A model generated the notes under the pieces. It searched no databases. It was not told the origin of the DNA and saw only the letters and a list, made by a program, of their open reading frames with translations. From CAIVAT01 sp037133475 (GTDB lineage: Bacteria; Bacteroidota; Bacteroidia; Bacteroidales; FEN-979): a stretch of 64,000 bases of DNA. Shown here piece after piece: positions 1 to 9,400 of this stretch. The translations under genes and the position numbers were made by a program. Where the stretch lies: the NCBI GenBank assembly GCA_037133475.1, contig JBAXOB010000021.1, positions 1-64,000 of the forward strand. Reading direction: 5' to 3'. Position 1 is the stretch's first letter. Each line of letters begins with the position of its first letter.

Positions 1-357
1 GCGTTCAAGCATCCGGTCCACGGTCTTGAAATCGTTTTTCACTTCGGCTTTTCGCATTACCTCGATTGCCCATTCGGTGATCATGTGGCGCAGGGCCTGT
101 TTATCCCTGCCACGGACAGGTCCGAAACACCGAAGACAGTCATGCACATCCCGGTATGCCTGGACCTCGGAGATGTTGTGCAGCTTCATCTGCATTTTTA
201 CCGCTTCCCGTTCGATCCCCCTCTGGTTGATCAGCATCGAATAGGCGGATTCCCAGCGTTGCCTGACGGTCTCTTCATGCGTCGTTAGTTGCACATTATC
301 GGAAAGATAGTGCATGCGGACACGCTCCAGGGTTGTTTCACATGCCAGGCTTTTCAC
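1..357 (-). CDS. phage-element hypothetical protein (3' end outside window)
   Basis: An open frame of at least 119 codons that runs off the left edge. The likely start is GTG at 357, overlapping the stop of the preceding gene in a GTGA arrangement, which suggests translational coupling; an ATG about 14 codons later is the alternative. The visible protein is charged and helical-looking with no recognisable motif. It follows a terminase-small-like gene, so a DNA-packaging role is a guess from position only. The frame is too short for an entry in a 60-residue ATG-based ORF list but is open throughout. Confidence 0.55.
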   Translation of the reverse strand, partial: MKSLACETTLERVRMHYLSDNVQLTTHEETVRQRWESAYSMLINQRGIEREAVKMQMKLHNISEVQAYRDVHDCLRCFGPVRGRDKQALRHMITEWAIEVMRKAEVKNDFKTVDRMLER

Positions 358-635
358 AGATCGTCGGCTTTAGCGTTTTCAATTAGTTTGATGGCCATTG
401 TCTGGGCCGGCGAAGATCCATTCTGTGCCAGGTCAAAGATGCCTTTGCGTAGTTCGGCCTCCCGTTTCAGGCGGCCACGTTGGAATGCCCTGAAGGCAGG
501 GCTTTGGGTTTCCCGGAGCAGTTCTGATAGCTCAGACGGGTCCACTTCCATGATTATGGCAATCTCATTACGGTTGAACATCAACGCGGAATAGGATTCC
601 AGGTCGATGAGAAACGATTCATTCTGGTCGATCAA
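354..635 (-). CDS. terminase small subunit-like protein
   Basis: A 93-residue acidic/basic protein. Residues 18-45 read like a helix-turn-helix of the kind found in phage terminase small subunits (asparagine-rich start, then a segment on hydrophobic periodicity), followed by an Arg/Lys/Glu-rich helix at about 50-65 and an alanine-rich helix. Small terminases recognise packaging sites for the large subunit. It overlaps the upstream PLD-like gene by 17 bases and the downstream gene by 4, so all three are one unit. The family call is by resemblance; another small HTH protein is possible. Confidence 0.5.
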   Translation of the reverse strand: MIDQNESFLIDLESYSALMFNRNEIAIIMEVDPSELSELLRETQSPAFRAFQRGRLKREAELRKGIFDLAQNGSSPAQTMAIKLIENAKADDL

Positions 636-1212
636 AGGCGCTTGTATTTGAGAGTTCGTTTAATATCCAGTTCCGGTGAAAGGCTGCAACAGTTTTATCG
701 CAGCATAAAACACCCGCTTCGATACGGGGGTTTCTGGTATAGTTGGCTGATCCCACCACGCTGATCCCCCAGTGGTCGTTCTCGATCACAGTGACTTTTG
801 CATGGCATTTGGCAGCCTTGATGTCAGTGGTAATCTTCTGCAGGAATTGCAGCTCGGCAGGCTTTCGGATGCCGTTCCGGTAATCAAAGATGCCCTTCAG
901 TTCAATGATCAGGCCATGTTCTATAAACTGGTAAAGCTGCCGGATGGCATATTCAGAAATGGCCCAGGTGGTGAAATAGACCCGGGCAGGACCTGTCTGC
1001 TCCAGCAGGAAGAATAGCAGATCATGGGTTGACCAGTCGCCCAGAGAGGCATAGTGTATAGATTGACCCTGGATCACCGGTCCAAAGACTTCATGAAGCT
1101 TCTGGTTAGCCTTGCCAATGGTCAGCAGGGAAGTTCCATTGGAATCGACAGATCCGGATTTCGATCTGTCTGACTTCTTTCTTTTGAGGTCGTTGGTCGA
1201 AAACAGGCTCAT
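619..1212 (-). CDS. phospholipase D-like (HxK) domain protein
   Basis: A 197-residue protein with one PLD-superfamily active-site motif: His137, Lys139, then GSANYT at 154-159, Asn161 and Glu165. PLD-family proteins with a single motif usually dimerise to build one active site and include Nuc-type nucleases and lipid hydrolases. The residues before the motif (about 60-135) form the alternating beta/alpha pattern expected for the fold. The first 30 residues are basic and Ser-rich, perhaps a nucleic-acid-binding tail. It starts 4 bases inside the preceding coiled-coil gene and overlaps the terminase-like gene. Nuclease activity in DNA packaging or against rival DNA is an inference. Confidence 0.75.
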   Translation of the reverse strand: MSLFSTNDLKRKKSDRSKSGSVDSNGTSLLTIGKANQKLHEVFGPVIQGQSIHYASLGDWSTHDLLFFLLEQTGPARVYFTTWAISEYAIRQLYQFIEHGLIIELKGIFDYRNGIRKPAELQFLQKITTDIKAAKCHAKVTVIENDHWGISVVGSANYTRNPRIEAGVLCCDKTVAAFHRNWILNELSNTSAFDRPE

Positions 1213-1859
1213 CGTTGCAGTCGTTTGGTGATTTCTTCCAGTTCTCTCTGGTACTGCTCCAGAAGCTGCTGGTTTCGGGAAAGTGACTTGGGTGTTTTTG
1301 AACCGGCCACCAGTCTTTTATACCTGGCAACATAGGTTCGGAAGTTATTCTGCCACTGGATAAGTTCAACGTCGTTGAGTTCGGAGATTTTCTTTTTGTC
1401 ATCCGTGACAGGTAATTCAGGAATCACGCCATGTTTCTCGTAATGAGCAATCCGCTCGTTCAGTTCTTTGAGCTGATCATCCAGGTCAAGAATCTGAAAA
1501 GCGATCTTTTTACGTTCCTGAACCGGCCTGAATTCAAGCACGGCATGGAGGTTATCCAGCATCTTGTAGAGCATCTTCTGCTCTGACTTCAGATCCCCGA
1601 TGCGGGTAACCTCCGGCAGGGGTTCGTTTTCATGGGATAATTCCGGTGCTGCTGCAATTGCAGGTATTTGTGTTGCTGCCGGCAGGTCCTGGACAAGCTT
1701 ACCAAGCTCATAGGCAAGGGTCAGCCGGTTTTTTCCGGTTGCTCCCCCTACACGCAGGATGCGGGCAAGGTTGAAATTTTTAACAAAGAAATCGAAAAGT
1801 TGAAGGCCGACCTGGTAGTCCTGATCGGAGTTTAGCCAATGATGTATCTTTTGATCCAT
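1209..1859 (-). CDS. coiled-coil phage-element protein, function unknown
   Basis: 216 residues from the ATG at 1859; a TTG seven codons upstream is open but less likely. The N-terminal third is globular with aromatic residues. The middle and C-terminal parts are rich in Leu, Glu, Lys and Gln with heptad-like spacing, suggesting a long coiled coil. The stop overlaps the start of the PLD-like gene by 4 bases (ATGA). It lies just beyond a strong terminator that separates it from the capsid module, so its transcription must come from read-through or a promoter in the 40 bases between. Not assigned to a family. Confidence 0.65.
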   Translation of the reverse strand: MDQKIHHWLNSDQDYQVGLQLFDFFVKNFNLARILRVGGATGKNRLTLAYELGKLVQDLPAATQIPAIAAAPELSHENEPLPEVTRIGDLKSEQKMLYKMLDNLHAVLEFRPVQERKKIAFQILDLDDQLKELNERIAHYEKHGVIPELPVTDDKKKISELNDVELIQWQNNFRTYVARYKRLVAGSKTPKSLSRNQQLLEQYQRELEEITKRLQR

Positions 1860-1898
1860 GAGACGAAGGTATCGCTGCAATTGTAATGTTTAAAGGAC

Positions 1899-1931
1899 AA
1901 AAAAGCCCGCCGAATTTCTCCGGCAGGCTTT
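1899..1931 (-). terminator. rho-independent terminator after the capsid module
   Basis: On the minus strand an 11-bp stem (AAAGCCTGCCG with CGGCGGGCTTT, one T-G wobble) encloses an 8-base loop and is followed by a run of six T. It sits 40 bases after the stop of the 184-residue structural-type gene and 40 bases before the next gene of the same direction. Confidence 0.8.
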
Positions 1932-1971
1932 AACCTCACGTTTATGAAAACACGCTACAAGAGCCTCTTTG

Positions 1972-2526
1972 TTATCCGCCGGCGGCATTGGGATCCATGA
2001 CCAGGGCGCCTTCATAGAAGGCCATCGGCGATCCCTGCTTACACAGGAAGCCAAACTTGTGCCCCTTGTCTTTGTCGATCTCTTCCCCCCAGGTAGTTTC
2101 AATGGTCTCGAGATGCACCAGGTTGCAAGGTTCGCCTATCAGGTAACGCTTGGCTGAAGCACAGTTCTGGATGATCACCAGCCCTTTGAAGTCGATGCCG
2201 AAATTGGCGATCCATTTCTGCACTGCTTTTTCAATACCGGGATAAAATCCTTCGACCCCGATCTCGTATCCACCACAGTCCTGGTTAGAGCCCTTGAGCT
2301 TTTTCTGGGATGGCTTGATGGTCCCCTGGGTCATGTAAAAACTGTGCATGAATTTACCGGTCTTCAGGGGGATATCAGTTGTGATGGTATTTTCAGCATC
2401 CCTGTCCGGGAAGGTATCCCAGTCAATGTCGGATTCCATAATCAGGATGATCTCGGACTTTATACCACCGCCGCCCCCGGCGTTTTTTACGGTGGGTTTA
2501 AACAGGTCAAAAAGCGCTATTGCCAT
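1972..2526 (-). CDS. phage structural-type protein, unknown
   Basis: 184 residues, no signal peptide or membrane segment. A short Gly run at residues 17-21 is followed by alternating beta-prone stretches. It is the first gene after the probable capsid gene (20-base gap) and the last before a terminator, a position often taken by head-completion, decoration or tail-tube proteins. No family motif was recognised, so the structural role rests on position. Confidence 0.6.
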   Translation of the reverse strand: MAIALFDLFKPTVKNAGGGGGIKSEIILIMESDIDWDTFPDRDAENTITTDIPLKTGKFMHSFYMTQGTIKPSQKKLKGSNQDCGGYEIGVEGFYPGIEKAVQKWIANFGIDFKGLVIIQNCASAKRYLIGEPCNLVHLETIETTWGEEIDKDKGHKFGFLCKQGSPMAFYEGALVMDPNAAGG

Positions 2527-2546
2527 TATTTTACAGGTTTTTCAGG

Positions 2547-3494
2547 TTATACAGGAACACTGGCGAAGACAGCCTCTTCGATACCGAAGCCCACGGATTC
2601 GTACCAGTCGGCGAATACCTTGATCTGGCGGTCGATGCTCTCGACGGTAATGTTCGAGGCGCCGTTGTTGCGGTTGATCAGGCGGATGAAGTTCTCCTTT
2701 GGAGTGGTGAAAAGGATGTTCTCACCGGTCATCGAAGGCAACGGGACCAAGGTCAGGTTGGTCCCCTCGATTACGTCTTTCATACCGGTGTAGTTGGTGT
2801 CCATCCCATGCAGGTCACGGCGCTTGCGGTGGTAAGCGGCGTACCATTTGCGTGAAAGGAAGACATTCATCGAAAGGTTGATATAGAGATCATCGACACT
2901 TCTGCCGAAATGTTCAATCTGGTCGAAGATATTCTCCTCGGTCAGCACTTCCAAGTCAATGAAATTGATGCTGGAGGTGCCAGCCGTATGTTTGTCACGA
3001 AGGATAGTACAGAAACCGTCCATTGACAGCCCAACTGCTTGGGCGGTGCCGTCAACCGGCGCGGCATAATCCCCGGTGCCGATCAGCTTCAGTTCGCGGT
3101 TATCCAGAACTTTGGGCAGGATCAGTTGTTCAATGATGTACCGGGTGACCGGCCACACTTTCCGGTCGGTGGATTCATCAGCCAGGAACCCCAACCAGGT
3201 TTCCACGATTTCATCGGGATAAAACGAAAGGTCGATCTTGTGCCGGCGCTGCGGGATTTCGATCGGGGTGAATTTGGCTTTGCCTTTGGGCGTCCAGGTC
3301 TTCTGAAATCCCTGAACCAGGTCATCGATCACGGCTTTGGAAGCACGGTAGATCAAATCCTGCGAAGCCACGGTGGTCATGTATTTCTCAGAAACCGTCG
3401 GCTGGGTGAGAAGCCTCAGGATATCCTTCTGGTTGGTGCCAATGTAGGTACCGAACGCAGTTTTAAGGTCTTGCAACGAAATGGTTTCAGCCAT
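2547..3494 (-). CDS. probable major capsid protein
   Basis: 315 residues. It directly follows, in transcription order, a head-maturation protease with a scaffold-like tail, the standard place for an HK97-fold capsid gene, and its size fits. The N-terminal 70 residues are helical and polar, as in a delta domain or N-arm, followed by mixed alpha/beta sequence. The C-terminal part contains a segment about binding or contact with several Asn residues and ends in a hydrophobic Ala/Val-rich strand. No single diagnostic motif can be pointed to, so the call is from synteny, size and composition. Confidence 0.65.
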   Translation of the reverse strand: MAETISLQDLKTAFGTYIGTNQKDILRLLTQPTVSEKYMTTVASQDLIYRASKAVIDDLVQGFQKTWTPKGKAKFTPIEIPQRRHKIDLSFYPDEIVETWLGFLADESTDRKVWPVTRYIIEQLILPKVLDNRELKLIGTGDYAAPVDGTAQAVGLSMDGFCTILRDKHTAGTSSINFIDLEVLTEENIFDQIEHFGRSVDDLYINLSMNVFLSRKWYAAYHRKRRDLHGMDTNYTGMKDVIEGTNLTLVPLPSMTGENILFTTPKENFIRLINRNNGASNITVESIDRQIKVFADWYESVGFGIEEAVFASVPV

Positions 3495-3525
3495 TGTTTA
3501 TCTGGGTTTTAATGGTTTGCAATGA

Positions 3526-3849
3526 TTACGACAGGAAGGAATCGGCAATCCGGTCATGGGAAAAGACTACATCCTGCTCCCCGCCGGAGATTTTATCTGC
3601 TACCTTGCGGGCAATGGTCTCGGAGGCGGCATCCTCGTTTTTCAGGGCTTCAAAGTCAGCCAGCGTCTTGACATGTGCTGATTTTTCCGCTTCAAGCAGT
3701 GACTCCAGCTCCTCATTTCGGGCAGTGACGGCGGCCAGCTGATCATTGATCTGCTGTACCCTCTCATCGGTCAGCTCTTGGGAGTCGAGTGTGGCGGGAT
3801 CCATCTTGAAAAAATTCTGGATGGCTTTCCATGAAATGTTAATTTTCAT
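3526..3849 (-). CDS. possible nested scaffold protein, in frame with the protease
   Basis: An ATG at 3849 (protease residue 302) begins a 107-residue product identical to the protease C-terminus: a basic, aromatic first helix, then a coiled coil. The roughly 40 bases before this ATG are AT-rich and read like untranslated spacer (Ser, Asn, Gln and Lys codons). Lambda C/Nu3 uses this nested arrangement. No ribosome-binding evidence beyond that is visible; a plain fused protease-scaffold is equally possible. Confidence 0.3.
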   Translation of the reverse strand: MKINISWKAIQNFFKMDPATLDSQELTDERVQQINDQLAAVTARNEELESLLEAEKSAHVKTLADFEALKNEDAASETIARKVADKISGGEQDVVFSHDRIADSFLS

Positions 3850-4752
3850 AGGTTCAGGATTAAGGGATTGATGATTTGACGATTTGATTTTCTTTTCTTC
3901 GGCCAGGGAAGTGGCAGTTGCAATGGCCTCGGTGAGTGATCCGATCTCATCGATCAAGCCAAGCGCAAGCGCTTCCCGGGCGAAATAGACTTTCCCGGAG
4001 AGGGTGGCTTCATCTAGTGTTGACCGGTTTGCCTTGACAGTGGAGAGGAACTTGCTGTTTATCACATCCAGCACGTTGCTACGGTAAGCCTCGTAATTTC
4101 CGCTGAGCACCTGGTTAAAGTCATTGTTCTTGTCGGTGGAGAGGCTGGCATAGACTTCATGGAACTTTACCCCAAGCTTTTCGAGCGCTGGTTGAAGGTC
4201 CTGTGCCATGAGCATCGTTCCGATGGAACCGATGCGGTCAAGGTCAGAACTGGCGATGATCTTATCGGCGCCGGAGATGATCCAGTAAGCTGCACTGGCT
4301 GCCATCCCTTCGATGTAAGCCACCACCGGTTTCTCCGCATCACGGACGGCATCAGCCAGCAGGTCGGTACCGGTGACCTGCCCGCCGGGGCTGTCAACGA
4401 TCAGCAGGATGCTGCCGATATCCGGATGCTTGTCAGCCATTTTGATATCCTGAAGGATGGACTGCGATCCCCTGGGACCGCAGGGCTGATCGTACTTGAG
4501 GATTTCCGACCGGATCGGGATCACGGCAGTGGAACTGCCAGTAAAACTTTCATCGGATAATTTCTGAATCTGCGTTTGCCTGCCAGAACTACTGATCACA
4601 AAGGGGTTGTTGCGCTGGCGCACCAGGGAAGAATCCTCCTGCGAGATTCGTTCCCCTTTCAGGAGGGAAAGGATCATGGAAGCATAAGCAGCCGATCGTT
4701 CACCATCGATCAGCCATACTCCGGAAAAAATTTCAGTCAGGATAGGATTCAC
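3526..4752 (-). CDS. S49-family (SppA/ClpP-like) head maturation protease with C-terminal scaffold-like region
   Basis: 408 residues. The protease domain spans about 75-290: SPGG at 121-124 (oxyanion region), the nucleophile Ser153 in the MAASAAYW motif, then a GSIGTM segment at 175-180 typical of S49 peptidases. A lysine near 208 lies where the S49 general-base lysine is usually found. Residues 330-380 form a predicted coiled coil rich in Glu, Leu and Ala, as in phage scaffolding domains. A Met at 302 after a linker-like stretch may start a separate scaffold (see nested entry). It lies immediately before the probable capsid gene, so the expected job is to clear scaffold and mature the procapsid. 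Confidence 0.85.
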   Translation of the reverse strand: MNPILTEIFSGVWLIDGERSAAYASMILSLLKGERISQEDSSLVRQRNNPFVISSSGRQTQIQKLSDESFTGSSTAVIPIRSEILKYDQPCGPRGSQSILQDIKMADKHPDIGSILLIVDSPGGQVTGTDLLADAVRDAEKPVVAYIEGMAASAAYWIISGADKIIASSDLDRIGSIGTMLMAQDLQPALEKLGVKFHEVYASLSTDKNNDFNQVLSGNYEAYRSNVLDVINSKFLSTVKANRSTLDEATLSGKVYFAREALALGLIDEIGSLTEAIATATSLAEEKKIKSSNHQSLNPEPMKINISWKAIQNFFKMDPATLDSQELTDERVQQINDQLAAVTARNEELESLLEAEKSAHVKTLADFEALKNEDAASETIARKVADKISGGEQDVVFSHDRIADSFLS

Positions 4753-4825
4753 TGTACCCTTGGATTTGAGGATACAATATTATAGTGGGATACTCAGCAA
4801 ATAAAGGACTTAAAAGATTACCCGC

Positions 4826-5332
4826 TTAATCCTGGTTTTCATCATCGGGGATCGGACCATTGGGATCGAGATAATAGGCAGCGGGAGTTGAAAACTCTCC
4901 GGTAAATAATAACTCATACCCGTTGAAACCTTCCAGGACTGCCGGTTTCATCAGTTTACTCGTCAACTTCATCGGACTGTCAAGCGTCCCGAAAATCCTG
5001 TTGGTGCCATTCTTGTCGCCAGATTTGAGGATAATTCGCCGGCCTGTCATGGCGTAAAGTTCGGTCTCCACCGGAGCACGGTCCTTGGGAACAAGGATCT
5101 TCAGTTTGTAAATGTACTTGATCCCTGCAGGAGTATCCTGCTGTTCAGATTCCAACTGAATCGTCTCCGGGGTGCCATAGATGGCATTCCAGGATTTGCC
5201 GGATCTCGGAGTGATCATACAACTGAGCGTGACCGGGTAGATTTTAAAAATACCGACATCTTCACTGTAAATCCAACTTATGGAATTCAGTCCGCCGATA
5301 TTGATGCCGGTATGTCGTGAAATATTGCCCAT
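4826..5332 (-). CDS. phage-element hypothetical protein
   Basis: 168 residues, beta-rich, no signal peptide or membrane helix. It has an acidic C-terminus (DDENQD). It starts one base after the stop of the upstream 173-residue gene and ends 73 bases before the protease gene, so it is the last gene before the head module. Not recognised; tail, connector or regulatory roles are all possible. Confidence 0.6.
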   Translation of the reverse strand: MGNISRHTGINIGGLNSISWIYSEDVGIFKIYPVTLSCMITPRSGKSWNAIYGTPETIQLESEQQDTPAGIKYIYKLKILVPKDRAPVETELYAMTGRRIILKSGDKNGTNRIFGTLDSPMKLTSKLMKPAVLEGFNGYELLFTGEFSTPAAYYLDPNGPIPDDENQD

Positions 5333-5333
5333 A

Positions 5334-5855
5334 TTATTCTTTGGTTAAAAAAACACAGTGACAAGCCGGGGACATCTCAGGGACAAAAAGTGAGCAACTT
5401 TTTTCGGACTTTTTGCGGTTCCGTTTTCGATAATAGTCTTTTTTCAGCATTTCGTAGTTCAGGTAAGAGAATGTGATATTGTGATCAAAGCAAAATTGAA
5501 GTATGCACTTCTTGAAGGATTTATAAAACCGGACCTTGTCGTTCATGTAATGAAAGAAAAGGTCTTTGAAGTGCCATTCCAGGTAACTTTCAAAGATGGC
5601 CTGGTTCCGCTCGTTAACCCAGAGGTTTGACTTAACCCAGAAGTCGTTGTAATAAGGAAGCACGAAGGTGATATACTCCGGGCCGGTTGGGAATTCAGGA
5701 ACGACCTGCGGCGGACGAATCTCAAGAAGTGGTTTGAGAAGCTTTCCGATGATGTTTCCCTTCGAGGCCGTATTGGTACTCAACGAACAGATCAGGTATT
5801 CCTGAAGGTAGGGCTTCAGTTTGATGGTAATCGTAGGGCGTTCTTTTTCAATCAT
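5334..5855 (-). CDS. phage-element hypothetical protein
   Basis: 173 residues from the ATG at 5855; an upstream in-frame TTG at 5888 would add 11 residues but lacks support. The N-terminal 60 residues look like a small alpha/beta unit, and the middle is rich in Phe, Tyr and Trp. The C-terminal 40 residues are strongly basic (several Lys/Arg clusters), which suggests nucleic-acid contact. It lies between the primase side and the structural side of the element. No family recognised. Confidence 0.55.
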   Translation of the reverse strand: MIEKERPTITIKLKPYLQEYLICSLSTNTASKGNIIGKLLKPLLEIRPPQVVPEFPTGPEYITFVLPYYNDFWVKSNLWVNERNQAIFESYLEWHFKDLFFHYMNDKVRFYKSFKKCILQFCFDHNITFSYLNYEMLKKDYYRKRNRKKSEKSCSLFVPEMSPACHCVFLTKE

Positions 5856-5894
5856 GGGCAAATGTATTTTTGTTGGTTGTGGATTCAAAGGCCA

Positions 5895-6137
5895 TCAGCC
5901 TTTTACAAAGACCATCTGGTGGTCGAGAAACGGCTTGAGATTGATCGCCCTGGATTCAGGGCCGATCACGTGAACCTCAAAGTATTGCTGATCCCCGCGC
6001 TGGATCAGGTATTGCATCCCTACTTTCTTCTTGCCAAGGGTGTGAAAATCATCCATCACAGCCAGCCGGTAGCCCTGCGGAAGGTGGTCGTAATATTTCC
6101 AGCCATTTTGATCAGTTATGGGCTCGGGATGATTCAT
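5895..6137 (-). CDS. small phage-element protein
   Basis: 80 residues, hydrophilic, no membrane segment. It is the first gene after the iteron-rich gap that follows the primase gene, and the gap may hold its promoter. Not recognised. Confidence 0.5.
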   Translation of the reverse strand: MNHPEPITDQNGWKYYDHLPQGYRLAVMDDFHTLGKKKVGMQYLIQRGDQQYFEVHVIGPESRAINLKPFLDHQMVFVKG

Positions 6138-6178
6138 AAAAAAAATCAGTTTTTCTCAGACAGAGTATATATTTTGGC

Positions 6179-6395
6179 ATCTACAGCAGCTACATCAGCT
6201 ACATTCATTTATCAATCTGTAAATCAAATAGGTAATCATTTCAGGGAACGGTAAATCTCAGCTACATCTTAGTTTTTTGTAGGAGCTGTAGCTGAATGTA
6301 GCTGCATTTAGCTGCGCCATTTGAAGGATTGTTGCTTTTAACTTACACATTTATAATATTTTAAAAATTGTAGCTATTGTAGCTGGTGTAGCTGC
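6179..6395. repeat. iteron cluster around an AT-rich core, putative replication origin
   Basis: The heptamer AGCTACA occurs at 6188, 6197 and 6260. Its reverse complement TGTAGCT occurs at 6287, 6297, 6369, 6378 and 6387. Copies within a cluster are spaced 9 or 10 bases apart, close to one helical turn, and partial copies lie at 6181, 6278 and 6307. Between the two right-hand clusters (about 6320-6368) is a very AT-rich stretch. The whole lies in the 293-base noncoding gap directly 3' of the primase-helicase gene, the place where P4-like and SaPI-like elements keep their origins. Binding by the primase-helicase is inferred. An operator array is the alternative. Confidence 0.65.
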
Positions 6396-6430
6396 CGTTT
6401 TTGGGTCAAACTTTTTGTGTTTTCATTTTT

Positions 6431-9400
6431 TCAGAAAGGAAGATTTTCGGGCGGTTCACCTGTATTTGGGTCAACCTCCTGTTTATCAACCATGTTGAGA
6501 ATGGAGATATTCAGCATGTCGTAATCAAAAACCATCGCGGTGGTTATTCGACGGGTGATTTTCTTTATCTGGTTGCCGTCGATGGAAACATTTGTATCCT
6601 GATCTTCAACAATCCTGTGGTTCTCTTCAACTTTGAAACTGACAGAGTGTTTCCTTCCCAGGTACTCCTTGGAGTTCATCAGGTAATATTCAAGGGTTTT
6701 CAGCGGAAGGATGTTCTCCTTGGCTTTCTGTCCATGAACCCGGTAAAGCTGAAATATCCTGGAATGGTTCAGATAGAGTATGTTTTTGGGCTTCGTCCAT
6801 TCGGCCTCGGTGGAAACAATGTCCGTTTTTAACCTGGTGACGAAGTCAACTTTGAAATCAACATCTTCCTTGATCAGGCCGTCGTTGGTCAGGAATTCAA
6901 CGATTCCCCAGAAGATTGAAATTTCATTGCTGGTCTTGGTCTCCTTATTTTGCAGAATGATCTTGCCGGCAGCAATTCTGAGCAGGTCGTCATATTTCCA
7001 GGGAACATGGATCTCATCTTTTAAGGTCCGATAAGCAGCGATGATGACCAGCCAGTTGCGAAAAATACGGTCTTCAATCACCTGGCCGTTGAGCATTTTG
7101 GATAGTTCGTCAGATGCCAGATCGTAATTTTCGCGGTACTGATGTGTAAATTTCGACCGGTGCTGTAGTATCTGATGCGTGATGTGCGTCAGTCCATGTT
7201 TTTCGATCGCTTTCAGATTGTTGAAAGCTGCCTTTTCTCTTTCGTTGAACTCGACCTTGTTGAACCACAGGTAAATCATCCGGGAGAAAAGAGCAATGTC
7301 AGCGGTGGTCATCTCCTGCCCGGATACCATGTTCCCGACATAGACAGAGGTGGTTTCCTTTTTCTTGTCTTTGTCCATGTTCATACGGGTGCGACCGGTA
7401 CCATCCCAAAGCCCCTTGAGGAATTCGATCTTTTCGTATTCCAAGTTGTTTTTATACTCGTCGATGTGGCAGAGTGCATTGGAGAACATGGCAACATGGT
7501 CTGCCAGCGCCGCCTTGGTGGTGTTGGTGATATTCGGCCCCTTGGCCTGGTTGCCGAAGAGCTGGAGCAGACTGATGGCCATCTCAGTCTTACCGGCCCC
7601 CTTGGGGCCGAAAAGATTGAGGATCGGATAAAAACCAAACCGGCCGGCGATATGGTCGCGGAACAGGGTGGCAAAATAGAAACAGAGTCCGAACATGGCG
7701 TTGTCACCATAGACCTGGAGAAGCTGGGAAGAATAATCGAACAGGGAAACCTTTCCCGGTGAATGCCGGAACCTGCGTTCCGAAACGAAGAGTGTTTCTT
7801 CGGACTTGTATATCCCGCTGGATGATGGCAGGTAGTAGTTTTTTCCTTGGTGGACCACGATCCCATTGATGTCGGTCTCTTTGAACTCTCCGTCGAAAAT
7901 CCCGTTGCTCCAGGCCCAGAATCCCTCTTTTTGCCAGCCAAGCTGGGTGATCTCTATGCAGCTCTCCGTTTTCTCATAGAGGAACCGCTTGAGTTTGTTC
8001 AGATCGGCATCGGTGCCTTCAAACAGAAAATTCCCCAGGCTTTCAACCCGGAGCTTGAAGGCGCTGATGGAGATCAGGTCTTTTTGCAGCAGTTCGATCA
8101 CCTGGCTGTAAGTATGTTCATTAGTGATCCGGTAAATCCGTTTGCTGTTCAGAACCGATGCAACATGAAACAAGGGCTCCATGATGAAATTGCAGCCACG
8201 CAACGGGCCGTTTTTAGTCCGGAAGTAGTAGCAGTTGTGGTCCTGGTAAAAACCATATTTCTCATAATCCGACAGGATGACATGAGAAGGAATGGCGCTC
8301 TCTGGTTCTTTCTTCTCCTGCCTGGGTTCATCAGCCAGAAAACGACGAATGCTGTCTTCCCAGGCCCTTTTAGGTTTTATCTTCGCGCTCAGCTGTTCAA
8401 TGTAGAGCGTGTGGGAAGAAACCGGCAGCCGGGTGATCAGCCACGACAGCTCATCAATAACCTTTGACTTTTCATCGGGGCTTTTGCACTTTTCCCTTAG
8501 TGTTTCTGCCTGCCAGATAATAAAATCCTTTTGGAGTTCGCCGGCGTACTGGTCAAATTGCTCGCCGTCCTGAAAGAATGAATCCGGGTCCTGTTTTTCT
8601 GCTCCTTTGGGAAGCTCGATTACGTTGCAGAACATGCCGGACTCAATGATCAGTTTGCCGCTTTTTAAGACGGCCGTTTGACCGGCACCATCCGAATCCC
8701 CGATCAAGGTGACAGATGAAGAGCGGCTTTTCAGCTCTGCAATCTGTTCCCTGGTCAATGCGGTACCACCGGACCCGACCGTGTTGATCTTACCGATCTG
8801 ATGTAACCTGATCACATCGGCGTTGCCTTCAACCATGTAAGCGAAACCTTTTTCCCTGATCGCTTTTGCTGCCATGTGAAGGCCATACAGGATTTTACCC
8901 TTGTTGTAGATCCCCGTTTGAGGGGTATTGAAGTATTTCGGTGCAGTTTCGGAACCGGAAAAGTTCCTACCGGTAAACCCGACCACACGGCCGGTGGCGG
9001 AAAGGATCGGGAACATGATCCGGCCCCGGAAGTAATCAAACCGTTTGCCTTTGCTCTCTGAGAGCAACCCTGTTTCGAGCAGGATATCCTCGGTGATACC
9101 TTTGGATGTTGCGAAATTCTTCAGACCATCCCAGCTTTCGGGAGCAAAGCCGATCCCAAAATCTGTTATGGTCTCCTGGTTCCAGCGACCAAGCACATAT
9201 GCATGGGCGGGTTCATTTTCCTTTGATCTCAGGTTTTCCTGAAACCATTCCAGCGCTATTTTGTTTGCAGCATATAGCTGTTCGTTTCGAGTGAACTTTA
9301 CGGTGGCCTCCTTTGAACGGGGTTCTTCCAGGAGGGTTATATTGTGATCGGCGGCAATGGCCTTCACCGCCGACAGAAAGTCGATTTTCTTGTAATCCAT

